Origin: Begonia masoniana
Lineage: Eukaryota > Streptophyta > Magnoliopsida > Cucurbitales > Begoniaceae
Length of the DNA stretch: 64,000 nucleotides
NCBI GenBank assembly: GCA_022432975.1
Contig: CM039502.1
Span: 7,983,382-8,047,381, forward strand
Direction: 5' to 3'
This document shows positions 53,873 through 64,000 of this stretch, piece after piece. The notes beneath the pieces were generated by a model. The model was not told the DNA's origin and made no database searches. It saw nothing but the letters and a program-made list of their open reading frames with translations. Within the stretch, counting starts at the first letter, position 1. The number at the start of each line of letters is the position of its first letter. The position numbers and the translations under genes were made by a program.

Positions 53873-55124
53873 CGACCGTGAAGAAGAGATCGCCGACAAA
53901 TCCGAACCTCCGTTTACACTCCGTCGCCACATGCCCAGCTATCGTTCGTCGTTCTTCAGTCTTCACCCATTGACCCATAGAGAACGCGTTGTCTCGGCGC
54001 CTCGCCATCGCCAATCGCCAATCGCCTTCGCGGGCTTCGCCTGTTGGTCTTTCTTCAGACTTTAGAAACATAAGCCCTAATAATAAAAATGTTTAGTACC
54101 ATTTTTTTTTTTAACATATACTTGATGATGATTGATATTTAGTTAAAATTTAGTGCAAAAATCCTTTTAACTTACAAAAATTAAGTTTTAAAAAAATATT
54201 TTTTATTATTAGGGCTTATGTTTCTTGTTAAATTATTTCACAACTAAACATCACTATCGATGAATAGCAAAAAAATAAAAATAAAAATAAGAGACTTTCG
54301 ACTTGAATTTCAAAATAAACATACAATCACCGAATAATAAAATTAAAATATTATCTATTTATAAATGGAACTTCAATAACTACTGGTCTAATGGAAAATT
54401 ATTAGGCATTACCCAAAAAATTAGTGACCCGTCATATCTTTTTTCAAGTATTGAAATCGTATAAAAGTGATTTCTAGATTGTACAAAATCACATATGAAT
54501 CTACTCTATAATGGCAAATCTTGCTACAAGTTTGCTAAATTTAGTGAATTTTGGAGGAAATAGGGATATAATCTAATGCCTTGAAAAATCGATTTTCTAG
54601 ACTTTTCTAGAAGACATGCTGGCATTATTGTATTATTATATTATATTTATATTGAAATAAAATTTTTTTACTTTTGTTGTCGAATTTGGTGTGTATTGTT
54701 TGATTTTGATTGCTGAGATTTGTTTGGGATACAAAAACAATTGTGAGCGAAGTTTTACAACTGTACATACCACTTGTTCGATTAAATGTCTATGGTTTTA
54801 AAAATTGATAATTTTCTTTATATTTTGTGAGTTGGAACTTCTTGTACACAAATTATTGGTGTGTACTTAATTTTTTTTTTTTTTGTGTTTAGTATCTTTA
54901 TTTATGTAAGTTCAGCTCGTTAAGCTCGTTGGACCGGCTCGACTCTGCTTGTTAGGCTCGTGACTCGTGAGCTGGCTCGGGTTGGAAATTTTTTTGATCA
55001 GTTTGTTAGGCTCGGCTCGGCAGGCTCGTTAGGCTCGGCTCATTTAGCTCGGCAGGCTCGGTGAATCAGGACTTTCTCGGCTCGACTCTGCTGGACTCGC
55101 TCGTTTAACATCTCTAAATGAGAG

Positions 55125-55362
55125 GTTGGATTTTCTTCGAAGGTCGATTGGTTGTAGCGGGTCTGACAAAGTTCATCTTGTTTTATGTGCAACGCTTTTC
55201 ATAGAAACCAAACAACAAATGGGGCCATCCATCATGTTATGAGCGAAAATGACCCAAGATGTGATTAAATTGTGAGGCCTTAACCCATAGAAGGATTATG
55301 CATAATGTCACATCACTATGATGGCGATGGAGGTGAGTGATTTATAGACTAGTACAACCCTT
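55125..55362. other. Short spacer
   Basis: Nothing recognised. Confidence 0.4.
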
Positions 55363-55371
55363 TTTGAAATT

Positions 55372-56296
55372 GGGTTAAATATATTTTTACCAATTAAAGT
55401 ATTGTTAATTTTTAAAAAAATCCTTAAATATTAATCCTAGCCAAACAGATTTTAAAGTATAAAAAATCTAATAAAAAAATCTCTTACAGTTGACCGATGT
55501 CCCCCGTTCTAAAAAGAGCAAATGTCACGTAGATTATCTTCTTCATTTTTATAAATTAATTTTAAAAAATATTAAACGATATTCAATTTATTTACAATTT
55601 TTACCACATGTTCACCATTATGAGAAAATAATTTAAATTTTTTTGTGATTTTATAACACTTTTATGATTTATCATAATTGTTTTATAAAATAATTAACTA
55701 AAATTACAATATATCATACAAGTGTTATAACATCACAAAAATTTTCAGATTATATTCCCATCATGTGGTGAACATGTGATAAAAATTGTAAGTAAATTGA
55801 ATATTATTTGGTATTTTTTAAAATTAATTTTTAAAAGTTCCCCTTCACTTTATAAAGGTTTCCCTTCATTTTATAAATTAATTTTAACAAATATCAAACG
55901 ATATTCAATTTACTTGAAATTTTTACCACATGTTTACCACATTATGGGAATATAATCTGGAAATTTTCGTGGTTTTATAACACTTGTACGATATATTGTA
56001 ATTTTTTAGTTAATTATTTTATAAAAGAATTATAATAAATCATACAAGTGTTATCAAATCAAAACAAAAATTTAAATTATCTTCTCATGATGTGGTGAAT
56101 ATGTGGTAAAAGTTTCAAGTAAATTGAATATCGTTTGTTTTTTTTTTAAAAATTAATTTATATAGTAAAGAAGGTAATCCACGTGATATTTGCCCCCTCG
56201 AGAATGTCGGTCAATCACCAGAAGTTTTTTTTGTTAAGTTTTTGATAATTTAAGATTTATTTTATTAAGGTTAATACTTTGAAATTTATTTAACCC
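55372..56296. mobile_element. 925-bp Mutator-type MITE related to the 33743 element
   Basis: Ends GGGTTAAATATATTTTTACC and, reverse-complemented, GGGTTAAATAAATTTCAAAG. The 9-bp flanks TTTGAAATT (55363-55371) and TTTGAAATA (56297-56305) agree at 8 of 9. Inside, both arms carry GTTGACCGA(T/C)... and CACGT(A/G)GATTA boxes, then the TTCATTTTATAAATTAATTT and 'ACCACATGTTCACCA' words also found in the 33743-35460 element. Non-coding. Confidence 0.85.
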
Positions 56297-56305
56297 TTTG
56301 AAATA

Positions 56306-56976
56306 AAACTTAAAAATATAATCGTGTGAAATTCGGTACAAAGTGACAAATATCGTACTAAGATATTGGTTTTTTATAATATTAGCTCCAAGTCCCTAAT
56401 TAAATTTGTGGATGATGGGTATGCAACGTTGAGGCCTAAAAGAGAAGTGACTGTGACAACTCTATCTTATTTTGGGTCATAGTGACCCAAAATCAATGCA
56501 AACCATGAGGGCTTACAAGGCCCCAAGATGATATATAATATTGCATTCATGGAGTCTTTCGGTGTTTCTGGTAGAATATTGTAGGCTTTGATCAGAGTCT
56601 GCATGAACTTGTTCTTAGAGTTAACCTAAAATACGTTGTAGTAGGTAGAAATGAGAACTCTGCTTATAAACCATTCAATTCTTACTCTCTCCAGCAATGT
56701 AAGATGGTTTCTTACTCTCTCCAGCAATGTAAGATGGTGCATTCTCATTGATATGAAATAAACTCTCATAAACAACGTAATATTTGGTAGTTTTTGTCTT
56801 CATAGTACGAGCTGCCACAACATCACTTCTGTGCAGTGAAGTATAAATAAAACCTGATAGAATAACCGTGCGAGATAAACAAACAATATCATACCAGTAC
56901 TAGTGAATTGAGTTTTCACAACAAAGAACTACACATCAAAGAAAAGAAAGGAAAAGAAAAAGAAATTCCATTGATT
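56306..56976. other. 3' flank of the HIPP gene and spacer
   Basis: Includes a small direct duplication (TTCTTACTCTCTCCAGCAAT at about 56681 and 56709) and the probable 3' UTR of the minus-strand gene. No other gene. Confidence 0.45.
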
Positions 56977-57556
56977 TTACATGACAGAACATGCATTAGG
57001 GTTATCATCACTGAACATGGAGGTGTAGCTGTCATCAACAATGGTCTGGTTGATGGCGACTGAATCAGGAACTTTTCGAACCATGTTGGGAGGAGCCTTC
57101 TTGTCATAAGCTTGAGAGACGTAAGGATGAGCCACTATACTGTATGGAACGTAGGGCCATATCTCGACCTTCTTCTTCGTCGATTGAACTGCCTTTAACA
57201 CCTTCTTCGCCTCCACATATCCAGTCACCGTCGCCTTCTGCTGTTTCCTGTCGATATCCACCGATTTAACCCCTGCAAATTCGGGAAAAAAAGCTTACCC
57301 TAATCGCTTAATTCAGAATTCATCTGAAAAAAGAGTTAAAACGAAGAAAAAACTGATAAAAAACAACTGTTACAGAGAGAATTAGATAGGCAGCTCGTAA
57401 ACCTTTGACTCCAGACAAAACATTCTTGACCTTTCTCTCACATCCTTCGCAGTCCATCCTTACTTTCAGGGAAACTGTCTGCATTTGTTTCTTCTTCTTC
57501 CTCCTGCCATGGCTGAGTAAGCTTGACAAGTATTCAAGAGAACCCTCTAATCCCAT
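56977..57556 (-). CDS. HIPP: Heavy-metal-associated isoprenylated plant protein (HIPP)
   Basis: A small metallochaperone-like protein, expected to bind soft metals and to be membrane-anchored by a lipid. Two exons (57556-57403 and 57272-56977) join to 450 nt, 149 residues. The start MGLEGSLEYLSSLLSHGRRK leads into an HMA domain with the metal motif MDCEGCERKV (CxxC) and SVDIDRKQQKATVTGYVEAK; the intron splits VKG/VKS as in many HIPPs. Then follow KVEIWPYVPYSIVAHPYVSQ and AYDKKAPPNMVRKVP, and the end FSDDNPNACSVM gives a CaaX farnesylation box. Closest to the HIPP20-27 type. Apparently intact. Confidence 0.95.
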
Positions 57557-58762
57557 TTCTAAATGACTTTACTCTGCAGGAAAAAGGTTATTTCACTGGC
57601 GGCGAATGATTGAACAAGTGGGTTTTTCGAGAATCTGCTGGAAACTGATTTTCTCTTCAACCAAACAGTGATCGAAGGAAAATCATTTACTTCTTCAAGA
57701 TTCAGTTCCCTGCCTTCCAGTCCATGCAGAAGAGACCCTCTTCCTATATATAGTGCTTGTTCATCAATTAAGCATTGTTTTTAGCTTAAAATTGTTGTTT
57801 CTCTGGAGCAAAAATGATTAATTTGGTACACGTAGAGAGAGAAAGTAATGGTCCCTTCAAAAGAAGATGGAAGATATGAGCAACAATTAACAATAATTAC
57901 ACAATAATTGAGGGGGTGAGCTGCGATTTGGATGGCATCAGCAGCAACCACGTGTCTGTTGATGCTACTGAGCTGATGAGTTAATGCAAATCCAACCGCT
58001 GATTCATACTCCACGTGGAAATCAAATTTCTAATGGAACTGGTTAATTATCCCCTCCCTGTTGGAAGGGCTTTTGTTCCCTAGCAATTTGTCAATATTTT
58101 CACTAGTGCGTGGTTGGCTGATGATGCTCTTTACCAGGTGTTCATGAAGTGATTAATGTAGAAGTACCCATATTTGTTTAAATTTTTTTATTTTAATTAT
58201 CTGAAAAAAAATTATATAATTTTAAGATGTCATGTACACGTGCAATTCATTTATTGGTCTAATATTTTTATACGTAATAACTACGTCAAAATTTTGATTC
58301 GATGAGATTATCTTTTGGACATCATTTTTCGATAAAACTATGACAGGGTGACGTTTTCTACGATTTTGATAAGATTTTAGTGACACTAGCAGAGTGCGAG
58401 CTTTACGTCGATCACTCGTTTTCAAGCACACCATTATCTAGTAGACCATAATTTTCAAAAATATCGTTTTCGGGAGAAAAGGAAAAAGTCGCAATAACTA
58501 AGAAATAAACAAATAAAATTTGGACAACTGTTTATGATGGAAAAGGGTAGTCTACTTGCTATACTAAGAGAACAAGAGAAGGTATTGTATTTTTATTTAA
58601 TTGAAAATTATTTAATTTGATCGTAAAATTTAGAGGGTATAATCTCGGCTCATCCCACCCGAATCGAACCGATTTCAACCCGTACCCGTAAAAAACCAAA
58701 AATAATCAACTGGTTTAATTCGTTGGATCCGATCCTACACGAACTAGAGAAGCAGCATAAAT
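57557..58762. other. Divergent promoter region between HIPP and RPL30
   Basis: About 1.3 kb separates two divergent genes. The side near HIPP has a TATA-like CTATATATAG (57743-57752). A short open frame at 58222-58434 (minus) does not look like protein. Near 58650-58740 lie words such as CGAACCGATTTCAACCCG, a hAT-end-like fragment. No further gene. Confidence 0.5.
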
Positions 58763-58770
58763 AAACCCTA
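58763..58770 (+). promoter_or_regulatory. telo-box upstream of RPL30
   Basis: AAACCCTA lies about 100 bp before the ATG. This interstitial telomere motif is common in promoters and leaders of plant ribosomal protein genes. Assignment rests on motif and position only. Confidence 0.6.
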
Positions 58771-58870
58771 CGTTTTATACCCACTCGTCGTCTTCTACGT
58801 ACTACGCAGCGTTCCCCGCACGTAAAAGCTTCAGCTCTCGGTTAGCTTCTGTATATTTGGAGCGACGACA

Positions 58871-60094
58871 ATGGCGCCGGTGAAGAAGATGGTACTGTCG
58901 TTTTTCAATATTTTTCTTTTACCACTTGTTTTTACTAAATCGATGGAGTTAAATTGCTTTGGGATTCGTTTTTGTTGATGTAATTACTGAAGAAGACCCA
59001 CGAGAACATCAACAACCGGCTTGCACTTGTGATGAAGAGCGGAAAATATAATCTGGGTTACAAAACTGTTCTTCGATCTCTTCGTAACTCCAAAGGTTTT
59101 CATTTCTCGGTTTATTTTGACTTTCATTTTTGTTCCATCTCTGATATGCGATTTAATTCTTGGTTCTTGAAACTTTGTCAATTTGTTTTGTTTTTGAAAT
59201 GTTCAGGGAAGCTCATTATAATATCAAACAACTGCCCTCCTCTGCGTAAGTCGGAAATCGAATACTACGCAATGCTCTCAAAAGTTGGGGTTCACCATTT
59301 TAATGGAAGTAAGTCTTCTACTAAATCTGTTTGATCGTGATTGAAATTTGATTGATATCTTGGATGGAACTTTTTTGCCAAAGTGAAGTTGTGTTATTGA
59401 GTAATGATAAGAGATTGAAGAAACTACTAGTAGTGGGGAGAGGAGGGGGGACGAACATATGAATTTTCTGTGACCAGTATTCATGATTGAGATTGAAGAT
59501 AAATGCCTTCATATTTTTTCACTGTCTACATTCATGAGTTAATTGTTGATAAGCAAAGTGTGTGATATTTGGACAATCTGGGTATGAAAAACAACCAAAG
59601 AGTTTGAGATATAGGCTATTGGCCTGTCAAAATGTGTCTTCGCAGTGTTGGATTCTATAATGAAAGGTGTGATTTCTTTGCTAAATCAATCAGACCGTGC
59701 CTAGAAATCTAGAGAGCAATCAAGGAGAGTTTAGAAGGGGAAGAGGGCTTTGATTTATTGTCAAAAGTGCTGTTTTTTTAGTTCAGCTATATAATTGAAG
59801 GTAGATTTACTCTTTAATTTTACACTTTATTTTTCTTCGTGACGCAGTGAAACTAGCATTACCCATGATCTAGAATAATGGTAATGAGATTGATAATTTT
59901 CAGGCAATGTTGATCTTGGGACAGCTTGTGGCAAGTACTTCCGGGTTTCTTGCCTTAGCATTATAGATGCAGGTAAGACATGAATTATGATCAGTTTATC
60001 ATGGGATTTGCATAATTTGACCAAATCAATATCTATTTGGATTGTTTGTTCAGGTGATTCTGACATTATAAAGTCACTCCCTGCTGATCATTGA
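58871..60094 (+). CDS. RPL30: 60S ribosomal protein L30 (eL30)
   Basis: A component of the large cytosolic ribosomal subunit. Five exons (58871-58891, 58993-59095, 59207-59308, 59904-59972, 60054-60094) join to 336 nt, 111 residues, the usual length for plant eL30. Nearly the whole protein is recognisable: [73 protein letters not shown] and the end [11 protein letters not shown]. Exon 1 ends MAPVKKM; the acceptor before KTHEN (58993) uses CTGAAG, so one lysine of the usual KK may be missing; an alternative acceptor was not found. Apparently functional. Confidence 0.95.
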
Positions 60095-61186
60095 GCCCAT
60101 TCTGGATTGCAATTTGCATTTTCTTTTTACCCAAGTTTTGACCTTTTCTTTTGTCACGAATGAGGTTGGTTTTGGTTCAATGAAAAGAGCTATTTCTTCT
60201 ACTCCGATTTTCCAGACACCTGAAATTTAAATTTTTTTTTTTTTGACAATTCTTACCCATTGGTTAAAGAGTAATTTACTCTTTATTTATATTTTTTTAA
60301 TTTTTAATTTGTGACAAATATTGATGGTCAAATATAATATTATTCTCAGTTAACTTCTTCGTTTGAGTGGCATGTGAAGATTGGATCACTTGTAATTAAT
60401 TTTGACTTTACCCGTATCACTTTGTGCTTAGTGACGTGACAAAAAATGAAGGGCAATATAGACTTTATCATAATGAAAACTTCAAATAAATTCAGAGAAA
60501 TAAAATATTTTATCCAAATTGATTAATAAATCTGTGAAGGCAAAATTGGAAATGGTATTATGATTTAATATTTTTATATTAGTCTACTAGTTTTGTGCTA
60601 CCAATTATTTAAACGAAGAATTTGACTAAATATGAAAATTCCAATTATTATTAATGTCAATCCATCATCCTCCTAGACTTTTTAATTTTATATATTAATT
60701 AATTAATTTACGATTTTACACTTTTTTATTTTTTTATTTTCTTATTAAAATCTATTTACTCCTCAAATTTGCTTATTTGTATATTTTTTTAAGTTATTTT
60801 ATGTAAAAATATAAAATCAAATCATTAGTACTATATTGGACTAATTGATTCTTGTAACATGATTGAAGAACTCGGAATTTAGAGGCTTACCCAATAATTA
60901 TTTTTAAACATATAAAATTAATCGATTTTTAGAAATAAAAAATCTAAAAATTGAATTTAATTAATAAAATGACTCACCATGAACACAGTGCACAAACGAG
61001 AATCACGTGACACCCAATCCAACCGGGGCATTGGTTTTTAGTCAGCAAGAGAAGAAGCGGAGAAATCCACCATGAAAGAGTCGGACAATTACCAAGAACC
61101 TCCTTTTGCAAACTAGAATACGTGGGCGATCTTACCAAACGCCACCGATTATTTTATCACCATCCAACAAGCTCCAAGCAGACGGC
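60095..61186. other. RPL30 3' flank and F-box/kelch promoter
   Basis: AT-rich spacer of about 1.1 kb (A/T tracts at 60230-60310 and 60680-60800), becoming mixed from about 60960 toward the next leader. No gene seen. Confidence 0.5.
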
Positions 61187-61252
61187 ATGAATTCGCTCGA
61201 GCTTGCCTCTCAATTCAAGGCCGCCACCAAGCTTGAAATCAAAGAAAGGTAG
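61187..61252 (+). CDS. Upstream ORF in the F-box/kelch 5' leader
   Basis: A 21-codon frame plus stop encodes MNSLELASQFKAATKLEIKE(R). It sits in a GC-richer block just before a probable leader intron (donor-like CTGGTAATT near 61269) and about 800 bp of genomic sequence ahead of the main ATG. If the transcript starts upstream of it, it could dampen translation. Expression of the peptide is unproven. Confidence 0.45.
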   Translation: MNSLELASQFKAATKLEIKER

Positions 61253-62057
61253 CGACGAATCGATGTACTGGTAATTCCTTCTCTTTGCCAAACTCACATC
61301 GCGTTTTTCTTGGTAATGAGAAATACCCAGCTCTTCTTTTTCATTTGGGTGTTGGATTTAGTGAATGTTTGTTGCGATCTTGTCTATTTTCTAGTTATCT
61401 GTTTTCCTGGTGGTTTTGATGTGCTTTCATTGACTTAATTTGTGCGTTTATGAAGTTTGAATTGTCAAATCCGTTGATTAGATGAATTATTTTGTGATTA
61501 CTTTCGAGAGTGAATTTATTTGTTTGTTTGGTTTGTGATTTTTGTGGACTTGTATGCTACTTTGGTCGCGGTTTGTGATAAATCCTAGCTTCATTAGTCT
61601 CTATAGTCTAATGAAGAACATGGTATTGGATAAAATTCGATATATTTGGAAATTGAAATCCGACTTTCGTTTTGTTAAACTATGTTTGGGGTTCTTGCTG
61701 ATGATATTCTGAGTTAAATTCATTATGGATAAAGTTCTATTATATTGGTGTTATACTGAACTGCAATGGCATTTCTCTTCTGCCTGGTTGAATTAGAGAG
61801 GGCTATAAGAAGCTAACTCTTGTATAAATATCGTGAAATCCTCAGATTTCCATATTTGCAGCTGCAAGATCTTTTTAAATATACTCTCTGTGAATATTCC
61901 TTTTTTCTTCTTTTTTTTTTTTTGCATTTTGTTGAGTAAGGTAGTTCTATGCAAGGTTTTTCTATGTGCATTGATGAATATACGCATTAAATCGGTAAGT
62001 TTTTGGCTGCTAATTCGAAAGTTACTTCAGATATTGTATCATTGCTGGAGTTTCTTT

Positions 62058-63476
62058 ATGGGGGCTTTTTTGAGCTTGAATAGACACAAGGCTGGTAGAA
62101 GCCACGATGACGATTCGTCTCGGAATTACCCTCTCAAGAGACAGAGGGTGTCTTCGACACGTTACGATGAGCGCCCGAGATTGATTCCAAGTCTCCCAGA
62201 TGAATTATCTTTTCATATTCTTGCTCGTATTCCGAGATTTTACTATTTGAACTTGAAGTTAGTATCAAGAAAGTGGAATACGACTATCACAAGCCAAGAA
62301 TTATACGACTTGAGAAAAGACCTCGGGAAGACTGAAGAATGGCTATATCTACTAACCAAAGCAGAGGAAAAACTTCTTTGGCATGCTTTGGATCCCTTGT
62401 CAAGAAAATGGCAGAGGCTTCCTACAATGCCCACCGTTGGATACGAAACGGAATCTTGGAAGAGCTCACCCAGGCAATGGATGTGGAACATGGTGGGGCC
62501 GACCATCAAGATCGGAGAGTATATTAGAGGTTGGCTCGGGCAAAAGGATGCATGGGATAAAACGCCCTTTTGTGGCTGCTCAGTTGGAGCTCTTGACGGA
62601 TGCTTGTACGTACTTGGTGGGTTCTGTGGAGCTTTCACGACGAACCGAGTTTGGCGATTCGATCCAACCCAAAATATTTGGGAGGAAGTACAATCCATGT
62701 CTGTGGGCAGAGCATATTGTAAAACAGGGGTCTTAAATAGTAAACTTTATGTTGTTGGGGGCGTGAATCGAGGCCGAGATGGGTTGATTCCTCTTCAATC
62801 TGCTGAAGTTTTTGACCCTTCCACCAAGACATGGTCTGAAGTCCCTAGCATGCCCTTTTCGAGAGCTAGAGCCTTACCCACCGCCTTTTTGGTCGATATG
62901 CTAAAGCCAATCGCCACCGGATTGACTTCCTACATGGGTCGATTATGTGTCCCCCAAAGCTTGTATGCATGGCCATTTTTCCTCGATGTTGGAGGGGAAA
63001 TGTTTGAGCCGGAAACTAACTTGTGGGTTGACATGCCTAATGGCATGGGCGAGGGCTGGCCCGCCCGCCAAGCTGGCACAAAGTTAAGTGTAGTTGTGGA
63101 CGGTGAATTATACGCCTTCGATCCTTCTACCTCTCAAGATAGTAGTAAAATCAAGGTATATGATCAGTTGGAAGATACTTGGAAAGTTGCTATTCAAAAG
63201 ATCCCCATGTGTGATTCTTCAGATCAAGAGCATCCATCTTTATTGGCTGGTTTTCATGGAAAGCTCCACGTCATTACAAAAGATTCCAGTCACCGGGTCG
63301 TAATTCTACGGGCCGATCTTCGTGAGAGTGATTTTCAATCTCCATCGTCAAGTTCAATTCCTTTTCGGGAAAGTTTTGTTTCGTGTTCGGACACAGATGC
63401 TGTCGTCTGGAAGCTCATTGCCGAACGGGATTTCGGATCAGCAGAACTCTTAAGTTGTCAAGTTCTTGATCTATAA
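62058..63476 (+). CDS. F-box/kelch-repeat protein (At1g22040-like)
   Basis: Expected substrate receptor of an SCF ubiquitin ligase. A single coding exon of 472 residues starts at MGAFLSLNRHKAGRSHDDDS, chosen because homologues begin MGA-LSLN; the frame stays open 75 codons upstream, but that part has the T-rich look of an intron. F-box at about residues 40-85: IPSLPDELSFHILARIPRFY then LVSRKWNTTITS. Kelch blades follow, with GALDGCLYVLGGFCGAFTTN, LNSKLYVVGGVNRGRDG and EVFDPSTKTWSEVPSMPFSR, and late WPARQAGTKLSVVVDGELYA. The end is SAELLSCQVLDL. Intact. The leader is probably spliced, with an acceptor at 62030 or 61861. Confidence 0.95.
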   Translation: MGAFLSLNRHKAGRSHDDDSSRNYPLKRQRVSSTRYDERPRLIPSLPDELSFHILARIPRFYYLNLKLVSRKWNTTITSQELYDLRKDLGKTEEWLYLLTKAEEKLLWHALDPLSRKWQRLPTMPTVGYETESWKSSPRQWMWNMVGPTIKIGEYIRGWLGQKDAWDKTPFCGCSVGALDGCLYVLGGFCGAFTTNRVWRFDPTQNIWEEVQSMSVGRAYCKTGVLNSKLYVVGGVNRGRDGLIPLQSAEVFDPSTKTWSEVPSMPFSRARALPTAFLVDMLKPIATGLTSYMGRLCVPQSLYAWPFFLDVGGEMFEPETNLWVDMPNGMGEGWPARQAGTKLSVVVDGELYAFDPSTSQDSSKIKVYDQLEDTWKVAIQKIPMCDSSDQEHPSLLAGFHGKLHVITKDSSHRVVILRADLRESDFQSPSSSSIPFRESFVSCSDTDAVVWKLIAERDFGSAELLSCQVLDL

Positions 63477-64000
63477 CTTTGATCAAATGACGCAAAACAT
63501 GGCTATTACCGTTTGGCTTGTGCAATATACTGGTATGAACTGCCTTTAGTTAATAAGATTGATTATCTTAATGAATCTTGTATAGTGTAGTTATATATAT
63601 ACTGTCTTTACCAATAAAACATGTGTTGTTTGGACGACCAAGTCAATAAAACAGGTATTCTTTGTCCTGAGTCCTATGTCTAAATTATAGAAAATTCCTC
63701 AAATCTAGAGAGAGGTTCATTCTGAATTCAAGGCCAAATGTAACTTTCAACAAAGCAAGTTGTCTCCCACTTTACCTACTTTTGAAAGACGGTCAATCTT
63801 CAAGTTATTAAATTTGACAATTATGGTACGTCAAGTAATAATTTTAAGGTAATAAGCAATTTAGAACGTGAATTTTGAAAGATCCGCCAGCTGATATCCT
63901 AAAATATTGCTTTTTTGACTATTCAAACCTAAAAGTAAAATATGTGATGTAGTGCACAGAATCATCGAAAAGATAGTTTAGGATATGGCAAAGTTCAGAT
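63477..64000. other. 3' flank of the F-box/kelch gene
   Basis: The 3' UTR likely ends near the AATAAA at 63612-63617 or the second at 63645-63650. Beyond that no gene is visible to the window end. Confidence 0.5.

Larger units (their letters stand above)
51413..55116. mobile_element. hAT-like element with a nested LTR element
   Basis: Ends TAGAGATGTTAAATGGGCGG and, reverse-complemented, TAGAGATGTTAAACGAGCG. Flanks GTTGAGAG (51405-51412) and AATGAGAG (55117-55124) agree at 6 of 8. Clusters of GGCTCG words fill both subterminal zones. Excluding the nested retroelement (51817-53872) the body is about 1.65 kb and shows no transposase. A 25-bp inverted repeat lies at 54065-54089 and 54201-54225 (core AAGCCCTAATAATAAAAA). 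Confidence 0.8.

Noticed and set aside
58222..58434. 70-codon minus-strand frame
   Set aside because: Repeat-like intergenic sequence, no start context or homology I recognise.
59278..59512. Minus-strand frames inside the RPL30 gene
   Set aside because: They lie in intron 3 of RPL30 and overlap its exon on the wrong strand.

Overview
The window is nuclear DNA from a flowering plant, most likely a eudicot. Its genes are split by GT-AG introns, its intergenic DNA is AT-rich, and it carries plant-specific families: a MEKK1-type MAP3K, SULTR, HIPP, MIKC*-type MADS, F-box/kelch and homomeric ACCase. I cannot name the species. Gene models were built by hand-joining exons. Three check well: SULTR is 12 exons and 1974 nt, the MERSEP-type gene is 5 exons and 1890 nt, and RPL30 is 5 exons and 336 nt; all are open and divisible by three.

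Host genes, left to right: a MEKK1-like MAP3K (minus, 5481 to beyond the left edge); a serine-rich nuclear-type protein of unknown function (plus, 9340-13350); a small single-exon protein (minus, 14736-14167); a decayed ACCase carboxyltransferase pseudogene (plus, about 16062-18180); a sulfate transporter (plus, 27976-31445); a MIKC*-type MADS-box gene (minus, 40116-37487); a HIPP metallochaperone-like gene ending in a CaaX box (minus, 57556-56977); ribosomal protein L30 (plus, 58871-60094); and an F-box/kelch protein (plus, 62058-63476) with an upstream ORF.

The middle (about 20.5-56.3 kb) is a nest of transposons whose boundaries can be read to the base. Two MuDR-like Mutator elements (20582-27894 and 40650-49163) have long GC-box terminal inverted repeats, 9-bp target duplications, and two convergent genes: a MURA-like transposase and a second protein resembling the 'putative plant transposon protein' family. 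The first is interrupted by a hAT-like element that captured a TTC1-like gene fragment with its intron. The second is interrupted by a 2.56-kb solo LTR and holds 286 ATT units. A Pack-MULE (31584-33248) carries a bZIP fragment and is itself invaded by a near-perfect 567-bp foldback with LTR-like ends. Smaller Mutator-type elements lie at 33743-35460, 49780-50309 and 55372-56296. hAT-like elements lie at 50580-51245 and 51413-55116; the latter holds a 2.06-kb LTR element that kept a chromodomain but shows no reverse transcriptase.

The insertions sit close to genes. The first MULE ends 81 bp before the sulfate transporter ATG, the Pack-MULE starts 138 bp after its stop, and the second MULE starts about 530 bp upstream of the MADS start codon. 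Two extreme low-complexity runs (exactly 500 A; 286 ATT) may be real or assembly artefacts.
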